DNA of 64,000 bases from Labrys okinawensis (GTDB lineage: Bacteria > Pseudomonadota > Alphaproteobacteria > Rhizobiales > Labraceae), in the NCBI RefSeq assembly GCF_002982075.1, contig NZ_PUEJ01000006.1, forward strand, positions 372,001 to 436,000. The letters are read 5' to 3'. The position numbers and the translations under genes were made by a program. Below, piece by piece: positions 34,324 to 43,106 of the stretch. Under the pieces are notes generated by a model, which had not been told where the DNA came from, did no database searches, and was given only the letters and a program-made list of their open reading frames with translations. Numbering within the stretch: position 1 is the first letter of the stretch; each line of letters opens with the position of its first letter.

Positions 34324-35330
34324 GTGTTTCTGGCTTGAGCGGCTCCGGCTTCAAGAGCATCGGGGTGATCGGCGCCGGCGCTTTCGGTGCCGCGCTCGCC
34401 TGTGCGGCCGCACGGGCCGGCCGCCATGTCGGCCTGTGGGGCCGTGATGCAACGGCCATGGCCGAGTTGGCACAGACGCGCCGGCTGCCGAGGCTCGATG
34501 GCGTCGGCCTGCCCGAAGCCATCCATCCCACCGCCGATCTTGCCGAGGCCGCGCGCGCCGATGCCCTGATCCTGGCGGTGCCGACCCAGGCCCTGCGCGA
34601 CGTCTGCGGGCGGCTGGCCGGCACGGTCGCGGCCAATACGCCGCTCATCCTGGCTGCCAAGGGCATCGAGCGCTCCAGCGGTGAATTCGTCTCGCAGATC
34701 GCCGCCGAGATCCTGCCGGGCTGCGTTCCTGCCGTGCTCTCCGGGCCGGGCTTTGCCGCCGACATCGCCAAGGCCTATCCGACGGCCCTGACGCTGGCCT
34801 GCGCCGACGGCTCCCTCGGCGAGCGTCTTGCCAGGACCATCGGGTCGCCGACCTTCCGGCTCTACCACACGGACGATATGCGGGGCGTGGAGATCGGCGG
34901 GGCTGCCAAGAACGTGCTGGCCATCGCGGCCGGCATCGCCGCCGGGCGCGGTTTCGGCGAGAGCACGGTGGCCGCCCTCCTCGCCCGCAGCTTCGCCGAA
35001 CTCACGCGCTTCGGCCTTGCCTTCGGCGCCCGCCCGGAGACGCTGGCAGGCCTGTCCGGCCTCGGCGATCTCATCCTCACCGGCACCTCCTCGCGCTCGC
35101 GCAACCGGCGCTTCGGCGAAGAGCTCGGCAAGGGCATCGGCCTGGAAACGGCCATCGCCGATGTCGGCCTGGCCGAGGGCGTCTGGACCGCCCCGATCCT
35201 GGCGCGCATGGCGGCGGACAGGCACGTCGACATGCCGATCGCCACCGCGGTCGCCGCTCTGGTGGCCGGCAAGGCCAGCGTCGACCAGGCCATCAAGCAA
35301 TTGCTGTCGCGCCCGCCGCGCGCGGAGTGA
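34320..35330 (+). CDS. gpsA: glycerol-3-phosphate dehydrogenase [NAD(P)+]
   Basis: Reduces dihydroxyacetone phosphate to sn-glycerol 3-phosphate for phospholipids. The start is a TTG at 34320 overlapping the tsaD TGA, with a GGGGGCG site upstream; product 336 residues. Motifs: dinucleotide-binding [36 protein letters not shown], the catalytic Lys segment [33 protein letters not shown]. Full length. The tsaD-gpsA order is conserved in many Hyphomicrobiales. Confidence 0.95.
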   Translation: MSVSGLSGSGFKSIGVIGAGAFGAALACAAARAGRHVGLWGRDATAMAELAQTRRLPRLDGVGLPEAIHPTADLAEAARADALILAVPTQALRDVCGRLAGTVAANTPLILAAKGIERSSGEFVSQIAAEILPGCVPAVLSGPGFAADIAKAYPTALTLACADGSLGERLARTIGSPTFRLYHTDDMRGVEIGGAAKNVLAIAAGIAAGRGFGESTVAALLARSFAELTRFGLAFGARPETLAGLSGLGDLILTGTSSRSRNRRFGEELGKGIGLETAIADVGLAEGVWTAPILARMAADRHVDMPIATAVAALVAGKASVDQAIKQLLSRPPRAE

Positions 35331-35355
35331 TCCTCTCAACAAACTGGAGACTGAC

Positions 35356-35706
35356 ATGACCCTGAAGCGTATCGGCGCCGGCAACCGCATGAGCGACGCC
35401 GTCATCCATGGCGACAAGATCCACCTGTCCGGCTATGTCGCCGAGACCGCGGTCGGCAAGTCGGTCAAGGAGCAGACCGCCGACATCCTCGCCCAGATCG
35501 ACGAGACGCTGCGTGAGGCCGGTACCGACAAGACCAAGGTGATCAAGGCCAATATCTGGCTCACCGACATCGGCACCTGGGCCGAGATGAACGAGGCCTG
35601 GGACGCTTGGGTGGTTGCCGGCCAGGCCCCGGCCCGCGCCACGGTGGAAGCCAAGCTCGCCGGCCCCGGCCTCGACGTCGAGATCATGGTCGAAGCGGCG
35701 CTGTAA
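35356..35706 (+). CDS. RidA/YjgF-family protein
   Basis: Small trimeric enamine/imine deaminase family protein, 116 residues, which removes reactive 2-aminoacrylate-type intermediates. The RidA fold is visible in HLSGYVAETAVGKSVKEQT, QIDETLREAGTDKTKVIKANIWLTDI, and the ending ARATVEAKLAGPGLDVEIMVEA with the Arg of the active site. It starts 25 bases after gpsA and probably belongs to the tsaD-gpsA operon. It is in the YER057c-like subgroup rather than classical RidA, by its shortened N-terminus. Confidence 0.88.
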   Translation: MTLKRIGAGNRMSDAVIHGDKIHLSGYVAETAVGKSVKEQTADILAQIDETLREAGTDKTKVIKANIWLTDIGTWAEMNEAWDAWVVAGQAPARATVEAKLAGPGLDVEIMVEAAL

Positions 35707-35726
35707 GGAGCCCGCCTTCGGAACGC

Positions 35727-36035
35727 TCAGGATTTGTCGCGCCAAAGCCTCTCGAAATCCTGGCCCCCATAGAAGATGCCGTGGACGACGACCACGGCAT
35801 CTTCGACCGAGAAGGCGATCGCCACACGACGTTCGAAGCCTAAAACCCGCAGACCTGCCCGAAGATCGTCGCGCTGGGTGCCCCGGAGAGGAAAGGTCTC
35901 CAACCTAAGGCAATAGTCGATCACCCGCTCGATATACCTGCCGGCCGTCTGAGGTCCGGCCTCCGCCGCGATGTAGTGCTGCAAGTCCCGAAGATGCCGT
36001 TCCGCGCGCGGCGTAAACTTGACCTGATGGGGCAT
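35727..36035 (-). CDS. type II toxin, RelE/ParE family
   Basis: The 102-residue product has the ParE pattern: KFTPRAERHLRDLQHYIA, a central helix TAGRYIERVIDYC, RGTQRDDLRAGLRVLGFERRVAIAFSV and a final strand VVVVHGIFYGGQDFERL. ParE toxins poison DNA gyrase and RelE toxins cleave mRNA; the lack of the RelE basic/tyrosine set favours ParE. It starts 5 bases after the antitoxin gene. It is convergent with the ridA-like gene. Confidence 0.88.
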   Translation of the reverse strand: MPHQVKFTPRAERHLRDLQHYIAAEAGPQTAGRYIERVIDYCLRLETFPLRGTQRDDLRAGLRVLGFERRVAIAFSVEDAVVVVHGIFYGGQDFERLWRDKS

Positions 36036-36040
36036 GCAGA

Positions 36041-36322
36041 TCAGGACGACTTGCCGTGAAAAGCCCGCAAATGAGCCGCCATTCGGCGTTTCAGCTCAGC
36101 GCCGTCAATGGCACGCGTCGGATCGGCCCTATATTCGTCATAGCTTTTGACGACCTCGTCCCTCAGCCATTTTTCTAGCGCCGCATCGCGGGCCTGTAAG
36201 CTACGCAGGCCATCGCGAATAACTTCGCTTTCGGTCGCGTATTCTCCCGAAGCGACCTTTTGCTTCACCATCTGCGCCATATCGTGGGGCAGAGTGATGC
36301 TGAGGGATTGGGTCGAGCGCAT
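36041..36322 (-). CDS. type II antitoxin, ParD-like ribbon-helix-helix
   Basis: The 93-residue product neutralises the following toxin and should repress the pair. It starts at the ATG 36320-36322 after a strong GGAGG site. The N-terminal ribbon-helix-helix is LSITLPHDMAQMVKQKVASGEYATESEVIRDGLR (segments LSITLPHDM and GEYATESEVIRDGL). The charged C-terminal part (ALEKWLRDEVVKSYDEY) would wrap the toxin. Direct repeats overlapping the promoter at 36338-36366 are a likely binding site. Confidence 0.87.
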   Translation of the reverse strand: MRSTQSLSITLPHDMAQMVKQKVASGEYATESEVIRDGLRSLQARDAALEKWLRDEVVKSYDEYRADPTRAIDGAELKRRMAAHLRAFHGKSS

Positions 36323-36337
36323 GCTTGGGAACCTCCG

Positions 36338-36366
36338 ATGCGCGATTCTATCACAAATGCACGATT
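36338..36366 (-). promoter_or_regulatory. toxin-antitoxin promoter with direct repeats
   Basis: ATGCGCGATT (36338-36347) and ATGCACGATT (36357-36366) are direct repeats 19 bases apart. The first overlaps a -10 hexamer TAGAAT on the minus strand (36345-36350). This spacing on nearly one DNA face suits autoregulation by the ribbon-helix-helix antitoxin. Confidence 0.5.
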
Positions 36367-36387
36367 TAATCCTACCGAGGTTTCCCT

Positions 36388-37344
36388 TTATCCCCGCGCT
36401 CTCGGATGGGCCGACTGGTAGACCCGCATCAATTCGGTCGCATCGACCTTGGTGTAGATCTGCGTGGTCGACAGGCTCGCATGGCCGAGCAGTTCCTGGA
36501 TGGAACGCAGGTCCCCCCCGCGCCCCAGCAGATGGGTGGCGAAGGAATGGCGCAGCGCATGGGGCGTGGCGCTGTCCGGCAGGCCGAGCGCACCGCGCAG
36601 ATGCTGCATGGCATATTGGATGATGCGGGGCGACAGGGGCCCCCCGCGTGCGCCCACAAAGAGTGGATCGTCCGGCCCACCCGGGAAGGGTAGGATTTTC
36701 AGATAATCCTCCACCGCCCGCGCCACCGGCGCGATCACGGGCACCGAGCGCATCTTGTTGCCCTTGCCGATGACGGTGAGACTGTCGCGCCCGCTGACCG
36801 GCGCATCCTTGCGCGTCAGGCCGAGCGCTTCGGAAATGCGCAAGCCCGCCCCGTAGCACAGCGCCAGCACGGCAGCATCGCGCGCCAGGATCCAGGGTTC
36901 GCGCGCCTCCCCCATGCGCGTATCGGCCGAGGCCACCTTGCGGGCGGCCTCGGGGGCGAGCGGCTTGGGCAGGCTCTGCGGCAGCTTGGGCCCGCGCACG
37001 GCCGACAGCGCCGCACTGGCACCATGGCCCTGGCGTTCGAGGAAACGGGCGAAAGCGCGTGTCGCCGCGAGCGCCCGCATCAGCGAGCGGGGCTTCAGCC
37101 CATCGGCCCGGCGCGCGGCCAGGAAGGCCCTGACGTCGCGAGGTGCAAGGGAGGCGATGTCATCCAATCCCGGCGGCTCGCCGAAATGGCCGGTCAGGAA
37201 TCGCAGGAATGAGGTGACGTCGCGGTCATAGGCTTCCACCGTCTTGGGGCTCATGCGCCGCTCGACGGCGAGATAGGCAAGCCATTGCGCCTTGGCGGCG
37301 GCAAGGTCGGAGGCAGCGACGAGGATTGGCGGCGAAGCGTTCAT
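36388..37344 (-). CDS. xerC: tyrosine recombinase XerC
   Basis: Resolves chromosome dimers with XerD at dif. The ATG at 37342-37344 gives 318 residues, normal for XerC. The N-terminal SAM-like DNA-binding domain has AYLAVERRMSPKTVEAYDRDV. The catalytic domain has Arg in YGAGLRISEALGL, Lys in IGKGNKMRSVP, the HALRHSFATHLLGRG box, LGHASLSTTQIYT and the Tyr nucleophile within it. All catalytic residues are present. XerD is possible, but the LGHASLSTTQIY form and length favour XerC. Confidence 0.87.
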   Translation of the reverse strand: MNASPPILVAASDLAAAKAQWLAYLAVERRMSPKTVEAYDRDVTSFLRFLTGHFGEPPGLDDIASLAPRDVRAFLAARRADGLKPRSLMRALAATRAFARFLERQGHGASAALSAVRGPKLPQSLPKPLAPEAARKVASADTRMGEAREPWILARDAAVLALCYGAGLRISEALGLTRKDAPVSGRDSLTVIGKGNKMRSVPVIAPVARAVEDYLKILPFPGGPDDPLFVGARGGPLSPRIIQYAMQHLRGALGLPDSATPHALRHSFATHLLGRGGDLRSIQELLGHASLSTTQIYTKVDATELMRVYQSAHPRARG

Positions 37345-37536
37345 GCCGCCACTGTGGCGCAAAATAATGAGCAGAAGGTTTGCACTAGTTTGCCTGCTGC
37401 CACGACGCTCCGCAATGTGCCACTGCACAAAATTCGCATGGAGTCGGGGGTCGAGCCTCGATCCGGTTTCAGTTGAAACCGCTACGGAAAGGCGTAAAAT
37501 CAACGATGTACAAGTATTGCGGCCTAGGCATTTCGC

Positions 37537-38118
37537 ATGTCATTCCAATCTCTGCCGCCTGAAATCTCCCGTCTCTTGACCAACCGCGAACGCATTCTCT
37601 GGAGTGGAAGGCCCAAGCAGGGCCTGATGCTGCGCAGTTCGGATGCAGCCTTCATCCCATTCAGCTTGATGTGGGGTGGATTCGCCATCTTTTGGGAAAC
37701 CACTGCGGTGATGTCCGGCGCCCCGTTCTTCTTCAGGCTCTGGGGCATTCCCTTCGTGCTGGTCGGTCTCTACCTGATCGCCGGACGCTTCTTCGCGGAT
37801 GCGTGGGAACGAGGGAAAACGGCCTACGTCGTCACCAATGAGCGCGTGCTCATCGTCGGCGGACTTCTCAAGCGCACCGTTACGTCGCTCGAACTGCGGA
37901 CCTTGCCGGAAATGTCGCTTTCCCTTGCCGGTGATGACAAGGGCACCTTGACCTTCGGCACCGGCTCGAATGCCACCTGGGGCCGCCTTCGATTTGGCAA
38001 CCAGACCTCGCCCCCGCCCCCACCGCAATTCGAGGGCATTCCCAATGCCGCAAAGGTGATGGCATGCATTCGTGACGCGCAGGCGGCCTTGCTGAACCCG
38101 ATCGCTCGGGCGAGCTGA
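37537..38118 (+). CDS. PH-like membrane protein, copy 1
   Basis: The 193-residue product has an N-terminal soluble segment (LLTNRERILWSGRPKQGLMLR) and two membrane helices (about 38-60 and 67-88). A strand-rich bacterial PH-like domain follows (YVVTNERVLIVGGLLKRTVTSLELRTL-type segment, then GTLTFG). The C-terminus has a proline run (PPPPPQFEGIPNA) and a helix. The next gene encodes the same layout, so this is a tandem duplication. Function unknown; a membrane-associated role is inferred. Confidence 0.78.
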   Translation: MSFQSLPPEISRLLTNRERILWSGRPKQGLMLRSSDAAFIPFSLMWGGFAIFWETTAVMSGAPFFFRLWGIPFVLVGLYLIAGRFFADAWERGKTAYVVTNERVLIVGGLLKRTVTSLELRTLPEMSLSLAGDDKGTLTFGTGSNATWGRLRFGNQTSPPPPPQFEGIPNAAKVMACIRDAQAALLNPIARAS

Positions 38119-38217
38119 CGACCCAAACCTGCGTGCGGGGAATCCTGATTTCCTCTCCACTTCCTCCTCTGCGACGCCCCAGCCAGTGCGGATCGACTGG
38201 CATCGGAGAAAGACTGC

Positions 38218-38931
38218 ATGTCGGATCTGTTGTCGCCTTCCATGCCTCAGGAAATGGCGCCGCTACTGGGCAATGAAGAGTTTCTGTGGGCCGGCAAGCC
38301 GAAAGAAGGTCTGATGTTCAGGAAGTCGGACTGGCTCGCCATTCCCGTCAGCCTTGTCTTCCTCGGAATGGCCCTGAGGCCTTACTGGGATGCCCGCGGC
38401 AGGACGATGCATCCGGTGGAGATGGCCGCCTTGGCGATCTTTGCCACGCTTGGCGTCTATTTGCTGGTCGGGCGCTTTTTCATCGATGCCTATGTGCGCC
38501 GGGACATGGTCTATGCCCTGACCACGCACCGCGCCCTGATCATCGGTGGCTTCTTCAGCCGAAAAGTGCTGTCGATCGACCTCAGGACCTTGCAGCAGAC
38601 CGCCCTCACGCAAAGACGCGACGGCCTGGGCACCATCACCTTCGGCCCGGATGGCGGCCTCAACTCCTTGCTGGCCGGCGGCTTTTGGATCGGCGGCGTC
38701 TGGATCGACCTCATGGGCTGGCTTCGCCAAAAGCCGCAGGACGGCAGGCCCGGTCATTTCGATCGGGATGAGGACCCGCCCCCTCCCGAGCCGGCGCGGT
38801 TCGAGGCGATTCCCGATGCCGCAATGGTGATGGCGAAGATCCAGCAGGCCCAGGCGGCACTCGCCGCGCCGCCTGAAGCCCCGAATGCTGGCTCACCGGG
38901 GATCACGCCGGCATGGCAGCTCCCTCGATAG
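38218..38931 (+). CDS. PH-like membrane protein, copy 2
   Basis: The 237-residue paralogue of the preceding gene. Shared elements in the same order: NEEFLWAGKPKEGLMFRKSD, two helices (about 40-57 and 68-90), GRFFIDAYVRRDMVYALTTHRALIIGG (read in two parts), LRTLQQTAL, GTITFGPDGG and a proline run before FEAIPDAAMVMAKIQQAQAAL. It has a longer insert after the PH-like domain and a longer tail. Same strand, 99 bases apart. Confidence 0.78.
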   Translation: MSDLLSPSMPQEMAPLLGNEEFLWAGKPKEGLMFRKSDWLAIPVSLVFLGMALRPYWDARGRTMHPVEMAALAIFATLGVYLLVGRFFIDAYVRRDMVYALTTHRALIIGGFFSRKVLSIDLRTLQQTALTQRRDGLGTITFGPDGGLNSLLAGGFWIGGVWIDLMGWLRQKPQDGRPGHFDRDEDPPPPEPARFEAIPDAAMVMAKIQQAQAALAAPPEAPNAGSPGITPAWQLPR

Positions 38932-38940
38932 GCCTGTTCC

Positions 38941-40227
38941 TCACTCCCCCGCCACCAGCGCCGGGGTCGCGGCCGGAGCCGCAGCCGCCGCCTCGCGTTC
39001 GCTCGACCACACCAGCACCAGCATGCACAGGCTGGAGAGGCCGAGATAGCCGCAGGCAAGCGGGAAGATGGTGCCGTCATAGGCTTCGCCGATCACCGCC
39101 CCGATCACCGCGCCCATCAGCGTGGTGACGCAGCCGATGAAGGAGGAGGCGGTGCCGGCGATGTCGCCCACCGGTTCCATCGCCAGCGCGTTGAAATTCG
39201 GCATGGTCAGGCTGAGCAGGAAATGCGCCACGCCCATGACAATGCCGAAATAGATCAGCGGCGGCCGGCCCTGGAACAGCACGGCGAGACCGAGCAGCAC
39301 CATCGCCATCAGCCAGAAGCCGACCATGCCGAAGCGTGACAGCCGGTGCATGCCGAGCCGCTTCACCAGCCGGGAATTGGCGAAGGAGGCCAGGCCCATG
39401 CAGATCGCGATCAGCGCGAAGGCCAGCGGGAAGAGCGGGCCGAGCTTGTAGATGTCGGTCTCGAAGATCTGCTGGGACGAGCCGAGATAAGTCATCAGGC
39501 AGCCCATGGCGAGCCCCATCGCCAGCATGTTGGCGAAGGAGGCGCGCGTGGTCACCACCCGGCGCATGCCGCTGGCGACGGCGGGCAGCGACAGCGGCCG
39601 GCGATATTCGGGATGCAGCGTCTCGGGCATGCGCAGGCCGAACCAGAACACCACCACCAGCACCAGGCCCAGCATGCTCATGAAAATGGTGCGCCAGTCG
39701 CCCAGCATCAGGAAGGCGCTGCCCGTGGCCGGTGCGATCACCGGCACGATGATGAAGATCATCAAGGTGAGCGACATCACCCGTGCCATCTCGCGGCCCT
39801 CGTAGCGGTCACGCACGATGGCGATGGAGAGCACGCGGGCCGAACCGGCGCCGAGGCCCTGGATGGCGCGGGCGGCCAGCAACACCTCGTAGCTGGGGGC
39901 GAAGATCGCCAGGAGCGTGCCGGCGGTATAGATGCCCAGGCCGATCATCAGCACCTTGCGGCGTCCGATCGAATCGGAGATCGGCCCCCAGGCCAGCTGC
40001 ATGATGGCAAAACCCGCCATATAGGCGGTGATGATCAGCTGCATGCGGTTGGCGTCGGCAATGCCGAATTCCGACCGCACGGCGGAGAAGGCTGGCAGGA
40101 GATTGTCGATGGAGAGGGAACTGAGCCCCATCATCAGGGCAATCACGAGAACAAACTCGGCAAAGGACGGCTGGGGTTCCCGCCGCACGGCAGGCTCCAG
40201 CGCCGTGCCGGCAACAGGACGGGGCAT
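38941..40227 (-). CDS. MFS multidrug efflux protein, Bcr/CflA type
   Basis: Twelve-helix drug/H+ antiporter of 428 residues in the inner membrane. Bcr/CflA features: MGLSSLSIDNLLPAF in helix 1, the motif A loop WGPISDSIGRRKVL near 82-95, and RAIQGLGAGSARVLSIAIVRD in helix 4-5. The C-terminal half has helices ending VLVWSSERE. Expected substrates are drugs or sulfonamide-like compounds, but this is inferred from family. The gene is convergent with the PH-like pair and has no adjacent regulator. Confidence 0.9.
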   Translation of the reverse strand: MPRPVAGTALEPAVRREPQPSFAEFVLVIALMMGLSSLSIDNLLPAFSAVRSEFGIADANRMQLIITAYMAGFAIMQLAWGPISDSIGRRKVLMIGLGIYTAGTLLAIFAPSYEVLLAARAIQGLGAGSARVLSIAIVRDRYEGREMARVMSLTLMIFIIVPVIAPATGSAFLMLGDWRTIFMSMLGLVLVVVFWFGLRMPETLHPEYRRPLSLPAVASGMRRVVTTRASFANMLAMGLAMGCLMTYLGSSQQIFETDIYKLGPLFPLAFALIAICMGLASFANSRLVKRLGMHRLSRFGMVGFWLMAMVLLGLAVLFQGRPPLIYFGIVMGVAHFLLSLTMPNFNALAMEPVGDIAGTASSFIGCVTTLMGAVIGAVIGEAYDGTIFPLACGYLGLSSLCMLVLVWSSEREAAAAAPAATPALVAGE

Positions 40228-40481
40228 GGAAAACTCGGAAATGTGAAAATCTATAACCGGCGGGGCAATAAAGCGGCGCTCAGATGATCGTTCCTTAACA
40301 TATCAATCGTGACGAAAAGGTGATTTTTTCGCCACAGAGGGCAAATATTTCAAGTGAATTGACGAATTTTGGGGTTGGCGAGCGCGCATCGGCTCCTTGG
40401 TCCTCCGGTGCGCGATGCAGCATGAGCCGTTGGCTCCCAGGCGGACCAAACCAAGTGCTTGATCCGGGAACCTCAAGACAG

Positions 40482-40513
40482 AAAAAGCGCCTTCCCGGGA
40501 ACCCGGTCCCGGA
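40482..40513 (-). terminator. candidate terminator after AraC gene
   Basis: Read on the minus strand, CCGGGA-CCGGGT-TCCCGG (40495-40512) is followed 8 bases later by TTTTT (40482-40486). The T run is separated from the stem, so termination is plausible but not certain. It sits immediately downstream of the AraC-type gene. Confidence 0.45.
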
Positions 40514-40515
40514 TC

Positions 40516-41451
40516 TCAGCTGCACCATTGCGTGCCGCGGCGCGTCCGGGATGACGCGATGGATTCGCCCTGCCCGCTGCGGCGGAAATCGGAGGGCGAC
40601 ATGCCGGCGATCCTGCGGAAGCTCTTGTTGAAACCCGAGAGGGAGCCGAAGCCCGACTCCATCGCCACGCTGAGGATGTTGCCGTCGCCGCTGATCAGGC
40701 GCGCCTGCGCATAGGACAGGCGCAGCAGGCTGACATAGTCGTTCAGCGTCATGCCCGTGCATTTCTTGAACAGGCTCATGGCGTATTTGGGATGGAGGTC
40801 GGCGGCCGCCGCGATGTCGGCGCTGTCGATGTCGTCGAGGAAATTGTCGGCGATGAAGTCGCACAGGCTGCGCACATGGCGCAGCGCCTGCGGATCGGCG
40901 GCGCCAGCCTGGCCGACATGGGCATCGAGGCTCGGCACCAGGGCGTAGGGTTCGAAACGCACCCGCTCCAGCCGCAGCAGCAATTCGCTCACCGCATGTT
41001 GGGCACGCACCATATCGCCGGAGCGTGTGTAGCCGTTCCAGCGCGCGAAATTGGCGCCATCCGAAGGGTCCGTCTCGCGGATGAGCAGGGTGGCACCCGC
41101 CATCAGCCGGGCCGGCACCTCCGGGGGCAGGCGCAGCCGGAAGAAATGCACCAGCGGCAGATGCGCGCCGGCATAGATGGCGTCGTCGGAGGCATCGTCC
41201 ATCTGATGCGGCAGGCCACCCCAGAACAGCACCATGTCGCCCGCCGCCAGCCTGAGCTCGTAGCCGGCCATGCGGTAATGCACCCAGCCCTGGACGATGA
41301 AGTTCACCTCGACCTGGGCGTGCCAGTGGGGCGAGAGCATGATGCGCGGCGTATTGTGGAAGGTCTGCAGCACCGTCGGCAGGTTTTCGACGCTGTTGGC
41401 CGTCGGCTGATAATAGGAGCGTTCCTGCATCTTACTTTCAGGCAAGTCCAT
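40516..41451 (-). CDS. AraC-family regulator of the carbohydrate ABC operon
   Basis: The 311-residue product has an N-terminal cupin-type sugar-binding domain (HWHAQVEVNFIVQGWVHYRM, then GDMVLFWGGLPHQMDD). The C-terminal AraC double helix-turn-helix covers about 215-300 (IAAAADLHPKYAMSLFKKCTG and AMESGFGSLSGFNKSFRRIAG). ATGs at 41449-41451 or 41428-41430 are both possible; the first has an AAGGGA just upstream. It is divergent from the binding-protein gene with 84 bases between, and very probably controls that operon in response to the imported sugar. Confidence 0.88.
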   Translation of the reverse strand: MDLPESKMQERSYYQPTANSVENLPTVLQTFHNTPRIMLSPHWHAQVEVNFIVQGWVHYRMAGYELRLAAGDMVLFWGGLPHQMDDASDDAIYAGAHLPLVHFFRLRLPPEVPARLMAGATLLIRETDPSDGANFARWNGYTRSGDMVRAQHAVSELLLRLERVRFEPYALVPSLDAHVGQAGAADPQALRHVRSLCDFIADNFLDDIDSADIAAAADLHPKYAMSLFKKCTGMTLNDYVSLLRLSYAQARLISGDGNILSVAMESGFGSLSGFNKSFRRIAGMSPSDFRRSGQGESIASSRTRRGTQWCS

Positions 41452-41535
41452 CTTCCCTTTATCGCAGACAGACCGTGCTGCCTGCCTAAAGTAGCTTCCC
41501 GCCACACAAGAGCAAATGAAAAGGGGAGGAATGGA

Positions 41536-42819
41536 ATGCGCAAGACGATCGGCTGCGCCGCGCTGGCACTCGCCGCGGGGCTTCACGCCACGGCCGCCTC
41601 GGCTCAATCGGGAGAAATCCGGGTCTGGAGCTGGGATATCGCCGCCGCCTCGCTGAAAGCCAATATCGAAGGCTTCAACAAGCAATATCCCAATGTGAAG
41701 GTCACGGTGGAGGATCTCGGCAACGCCCAGGTCTTCTCCAAGACCCAGGCCGGCTGCGCCGCCGGCGGGGCGGGCCTGCCCGATGTCGTCTCGATCGAGA
41801 ACTACAAGGCGGAGAGCTATTGGAACCAGTTTCCCGACTGCTTCGCCGATCTCAAGCCGCTCGGCTATACGCCGGAGATCGCCGGCAAGTTCGCCGATTT
41901 CAAGCGGGCGGAACTGGAAAAGGGCGAGGCCGCCTATGCCATGCCCTGGGATTCCGGCCCGGTCGTGATGTATTACCGGCGGGATTTCTACGAAAAGGCC
42001 GGCGTCGACCCGGCAAGCATCAAGACCTGGGATGATTTCGTCGCCGCCGGCAAGAAGATCGCCGCCGCCAATCCCGGCGTGACCATGAGCGCGACCGACC
42101 TCGACGGCGACGGCACCACCGAATGGTTCCGCATGGTCGGCAACGAGCAAGGCTGCAACTATTTCTCCGCGGATGCGAGCGCCGTCACGGTCAATGCCCC
42201 CGCTTGCATCGCCGTCTACGACAAGCTCAAGCAACTCAAGGACACGGGCACCATCATCTCGGCCGGCTGGTCCGACAAGATCCAGGCCCTCAAGGCCGGC
42301 AAGGTCGCCACCATCATGTTCGGCGGCTGGTACGAAGGCACGATCCGCACCAACGCGCCCGAGCTCGCCGGCAAATGGGGTGTCTACCGCATGCCGAGCC
42401 TGACGGCGGACGGCCCGCGCGCCGCCAATATCGGCGGCTCGTCGCTGGCGATCCCGGCCGGCTCGAAAAACAAGGAAGCGGCCTTCGCCTTCGTCAAATA
42501 CGCCCTCTCCACCGATGAAGGCCAAGTCACCATGCTCAAGGCCTATGGCTTGGTGCCCTCGCTGAACTCGGCGCTGGAGGACCCCTATGTGAAGCAGGGC
42601 CAGCCCTATTGGGGCAACCAGGCGATCTGGACCGACATTCTCGCCACCCTGCCGAAGATCAAGTCGACCCACGGCACCGCCTTCCTCAACGATGCCGAGG
42701 CGGCGCTGAAGACGGTGCAGACCAAATTCCTGGGCGGGGGCTACCCCGATGCCAAGGCGGCGCTCGACGATGCCGCCAACCAGATCTCGTCGGCCTCGGG
42801 GTTGCCGGTGGCGCAGTAG
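41536..42819 (+). CDS. carbohydrate ABC transporter substrate-binding protein
   Basis: Periplasmic sugar receptor, family 1 (CUT1). The 427-residue product starts at the ATG after GGGGAGGA, with a signal peptide cut near ASAQSG (about residue 24). Family features: IRVWSWDIAAASLKANIEGFNKQYPNVKV, VFSKTQAGCAAGG, AYAMPWDSGPVVMYYRRDFYEKAG (in parts), GGWYEGTI, and NIGGSSLAIPAGSKNKEAA. A run of aromatic residues suggests sugar stacking. It is the first gene of the operon, followed by a repeat and the permease genes. Confidence 0.92.
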   Translation: MRKTIGCAALALAAGLHATAASAQSGEIRVWSWDIAAASLKANIEGFNKQYPNVKVTVEDLGNAQVFSKTQAGCAAGGAGLPDVVSIENYKAESYWNQFPDCFADLKPLGYTPEIAGKFADFKRAELEKGEAAYAMPWDSGPVVMYYRRDFYEKAGVDPASIKTWDDFVAAGKKIAAANPGVTMSATDLDGDGTTEWFRMVGNEQGCNYFSADASAVTVNAPACIAVYDKLKQLKDTGTIISAGWSDKIQALKAGKVATIMFGGWYEGTIRTNAPELAGKWGVYRMPSLTADGPRAANIGGSSLAIPAGSKNKEAAFAFVKYALSTDEGQVTMLKAYGLVPSLNSALEDPYVKQGQPYWGNQAIWTDILATLPKIKSTHGTAFLNDAEAALKTVQTKFLGGGYPDAKAALDDAANQISSASGLPVAQ

Positions 42820-42861
42820 CGGAAGGATTTCCTGTAACCAGGCAGGAAAAGGCGCGACCCG

Positions 42862-43047
42862 CCTTCCCCACGAAGCTGGGGAAGGTGTCATTGCGCAGCA
42901 ATGACGGATGGGGTGTGGCGGGCAGCGCGGTAAGCATAACCATGTGGCACCACGGTTGTGCAAGCTCTTGAGAGGGTATCGCATTGCCCGCCAGACCCCT
43001 CCCGACCCGACTTCGTCGGGCCACCCTCCCCAGCTTCGTGGGGAGGG
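42862..43047. repeat. REP-like palindromic pair, family C copy
   Basis: Hairpins CCTTCCCCA-CGAAGC-TGGGGAAGG (42862-42885) and CCCTCCCCA-GCTTCG-TGGGGAGGG (43024-43047) are mirror images and face each other. An inner TCATTGC-GCA-GCAATGA stem is at 42888-42904. The element fills the gap between the sugar-binding protein and the first permease, as in the other ABC operon at 775-909. Confidence 0.8.
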
Positions 43048-43106
43048 AAGTTGCGCCTCATTCCGTTCGGCCTCCGGTCATCCCCCCTCCCTCGTGGAGA
43101 ACACTG

